From positions 1 to 6,621 of the forward strand of contig JASJAL010000376.1 of assembly GCA_030067055.1 (NCBI GenBank): a stretch of 6,621 nt of DNA. The letters run 5' to 3'. The first letter of the stretch is position 1. Every line of letters starts with the position of its first letter. Both the position numbers and the translations under genes were made by a program. The notes below the pieces were generated by a model. That model was not told the DNA's origin and made no database searches. It was given only the letters and a program-made list of their open reading frames with translations. The DNA comes from Kiloniellales bacterium. Its GTDB lineage: Bacteria; Pseudomonadota; Alphaproteobacteria; Kiloniellales; JAKSBE01. Shown here one piece after another: positions 5,171-6,621 of the stretch.

Positions 5171-6621
5171 GGCTTTCCCTCCCTGGGTAGGGCTTCGAGG
5201 TCGACGGTTTTGTCGCCGGAGCTTTCCATGCCGCTATCGAGCGAGGTCAAATAGGCGTTGCCCTTCGCCTGCCGGTTTTCAAGAAACGGCCGAATCTGGA
5301 ACAGCTGGAGTTCGCCGTTCAAGAAGCCGAACTCGACATCCGCAGGCACGGCCTGGCCTTCGGCGTTGACGATCTTCGGGAAACGCTCCGGCAGCTCCTT
5401 GGCAAGCTTGATCAGCTGCGCGATCTCGCTCTCCTCGAGTACGTGATCGGACCCGCTCACCTGGATCTCCTCGATGCCGCCGGCGGGATCGAGCTGGCGA
5501 CGGTAGCGCGCCGTCGCTTGGGCCATCAGCCTTACTTCCCCGGTCTCCACATCGATGCGCAGCGATTCGGCGGCCTGACCGTCAACCGCGCCGCCGACAC
5601 CTTCGTTGACCGCGACCGAAATCCAGTTCGCACGGCCGTTGTCGATATCCTGTGTCACCAAGACGCCGGATTTCTCGGAGTCGACGCTCTGCAACAGCAG
5701 GACGGCAGGAAAGACGTACTCGGGCTGGTCCATGTGCGATTGACGCCAGGCGAAGGCTCGGGCTGAAAATGGCGAAGCCCAGACCTTGGGGATCGCGGAC
5801 AACACCGCTTCGACCCCCACCACGTTCGGCAGCGTGAGGTTGAGACCCGCACCGGTGAAGCCCGGAAGGTCCTCGACGTTGGTGTCGCTGCGCACGAAGA
5901 CGCCGTAGCCGCCGTCCGGGCCGAAATACGCCTCCATGGCCTGCTCGAAGCGAAGCCGGAAATCTTCGTCCGGCTTCGCCGACGCGATCCAGGCCTCGAG
6001 CTCGGCCCTGAATTTCTCGGTCGCGCCTTGACGTTCCTCCGACCCCGACGGCATCCCCTCCAGGCGCCGGTATTCGCTGACCATCCACTGGAACGCGCTT
6101 TGACCGCTATCCCGATAGGGTCGCTCCAGCAGGTTTCGAAACACGCCGAACGGGATCGCCAGGCCGCCCGCAACGGCGGCCGGGTAGTGGTGCAGCAACT
6201 CGCCGAGCTTCGCGGCCTTCGGTCCCACGACTCGGCCGGAGTCCTTCGCCCGGAGGTCGTTCAGGGCAAAGAACTCCAGAGCCTTCAAGTCGAGCTTGTC
6301 CAGATCGGGTTGTATGAGGGAAGCCTGATCGGCTTCTTCCTTTGCGAAGAGGTCCTGCTGGCGCCCGTCGTCCAGGGCGAAACGCACCGAGCCCTTCGGC
6401 GACACCGCGAGGGTTATGATCTCGCCCTCGTGACGCTTCAGTTCCGCGATCAGGCTCTCGTCGACGACGACGTTGGGGATGCCGAGGTTGCGCGCCAGGA
6501 GCTGGACGTGGGAGAGCGGATTGCCTTCGCCCGCCGTCACGATCCCCGCCACCGGCGGCAGCTCTGCAACCGTTTCCGGCAGAACGTAAATGCCCTCCGG
6601 CTTGAGGTCCTGCGGGTCGCC
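5167..6621 (-). CDS. PEP/pyruvate-dikinase-like phosphotransferase, phosphohistidine plus ATP-grasp domains (5' partial)
   Basis: The frame is open to the right edge, so 484 C-terminal residues are visible and the true start lies outside. The in-frame GTG at 6552 is only a Val in a conserved domain. Numbered from the edge, the mobile phosphohistidine domain comes first, with AGIVTAGEGNPLSHVQLLAR and catalytic His38 (codon 6508-6510). A PPDK/PEP-synthase N-terminal ATP-binding domain follows: VGPKAAKLGEL (about 132-142), IPFGVF, VRSDTNVEDLPGFTGAGL (about 243-260), and the closing DVEFGFLNGELQLFQIRP (about 428-445). The His-domain-before-ATP-domain order is that of plant glucan water dikinase (GWD), opposite to PEP synthase, and the RSD-N-EDL-G--GAGL motif is also GWD-like. 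Such enzymes move ATP phosphate through the histidine to an acceptor. The acceptor here is unknown because any N-terminal recognition domain is missing. The gene is the upstream partner of hydrolase B. Confidence 0.88.
   Translation of the reverse strand, partial: GDPQDLKPEGIYVLPETVAELPPVAGIVTAGEGNPLSHVQLLARNLGIPNVVVDESLIAELKRHEGEIITLAVSPKGSVRFALDDGRQQDLFAKEEADQASLIQPDLDKLDLKALEFFALNDLRAKDSGRVVGPKAAKLGELLHHYPAAVAGGLAIPFGVFRNLLERPYRDSGQSAFQWMVSEYRRLEGMPSGSEERQGATEKFRAELEAWIASAKPDEDFRLRFEQAMEAYFGPDGGYGVFVRSDTNVEDLPGFTGAGLNLTLPNVVGVEAVLSAIPKVWASPFSARAFAWRQSHMDQPEYVFPAVLLLQSVDSEKSGVLVTQDIDNGRANWISVAVNEGVGGAVDGQAAESLRIDVETGEVRLMAQATARYRRQLDPAGGIEEIQVSGSDHVLEESEIAQLIKLAKELPERFPKIVNAEGQAVPADVEFGFLNGELQLFQIRPFLENRQAKGNAYLTSLDSGMESSGDKTVDLEALPREGKP
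5178..5182 (-). promoter_or_regulatory. Strong Shine-Dalgarno of hydrolase B inside the dikinase gene
   Basis: The minus strand reads GGGAGGG around this point, with GGAGG seven bases before the ATG at 5170. The site lies within the last codons of the upstream gene. Together with the ATGA overlap it indicates direct re-initiation and coordinated synthesis of the two proteins. Confidence 0.8.

Noticed and set aside
6550..6552. GTG at 6552 as the start of the dikinase gene
   Set aside because: The frame stays open to the window edge. The upstream residues (through LPPVAGIVT) continue the phosphohistidine domain, so this GTG is an internal valine.
1..6621. CRISPR array, insertion sequence or attachment site
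   Set aside because: I saw no regularly spaced repeats, no transposase or integrase, and no terminal inverted repeats with target duplications.

Overview
The window is GC-rich, densely coded DNA from a Gram-negative bacterium. Two proteins carry Sec signal peptides and the transporter carries a periplasmic-type binding domain. Base composition and gene style suggest Proteobacteria, possibly Alphaproteobacteria, but no taxonomic marker gene is present and that assignment is a guess.

Layout, left to right. Bases 1-36 are GGC/GGT triplets ending in TGA, probably the poly-glycine tail of a plus-strand gene that starts outside the window. About 424 bases without a convincing gene follow. Bases 461-2671 (minus) encode a 736-residue fusion: an N-terminal membrane domain of the glutamate/dicarboxylate symporter (DAACS, SDF) fold, an extra transmembrane helix, and a C-terminal family-3-type solute-binding domain. 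A 304-base divergent intergenic region (2672-2975) with several inverted repeats separates it from a plus-strand secreted SxxK serine hydrolase at 2976-3869. Thirty-eight bases further on, a minus-strand operon ends. It holds a PEP-synthase/glucan-water-dikinase-like phosphotransferase (5167 to the right edge, N-terminus missing) followed, with a 4-base ATGA overlap, by a second exported SxxK serine hydrolase (3908-5170).

How the genes may work together is inference. The window holds two exported penicillin-recognition-fold hydrolases, a transporter carrying its own periplasmic ligand-binding domain, and a phosphohistidine/ATP-grasp enzyme translationally coupled to one hydrolase. An envelope-linked scavenging or sensing function would fit, but nothing in the sequence names a substrate. 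The strongest unusual signals are (i) the symporter-binding-protein fusion, whose membrane domain has lost the usual NMDGT and D-x-x-R-T-x-x-N ligand motifs, and (ii) the coupling of a dikinase-like enzyme with plant-GWD domain order to a secreted hydrolase.
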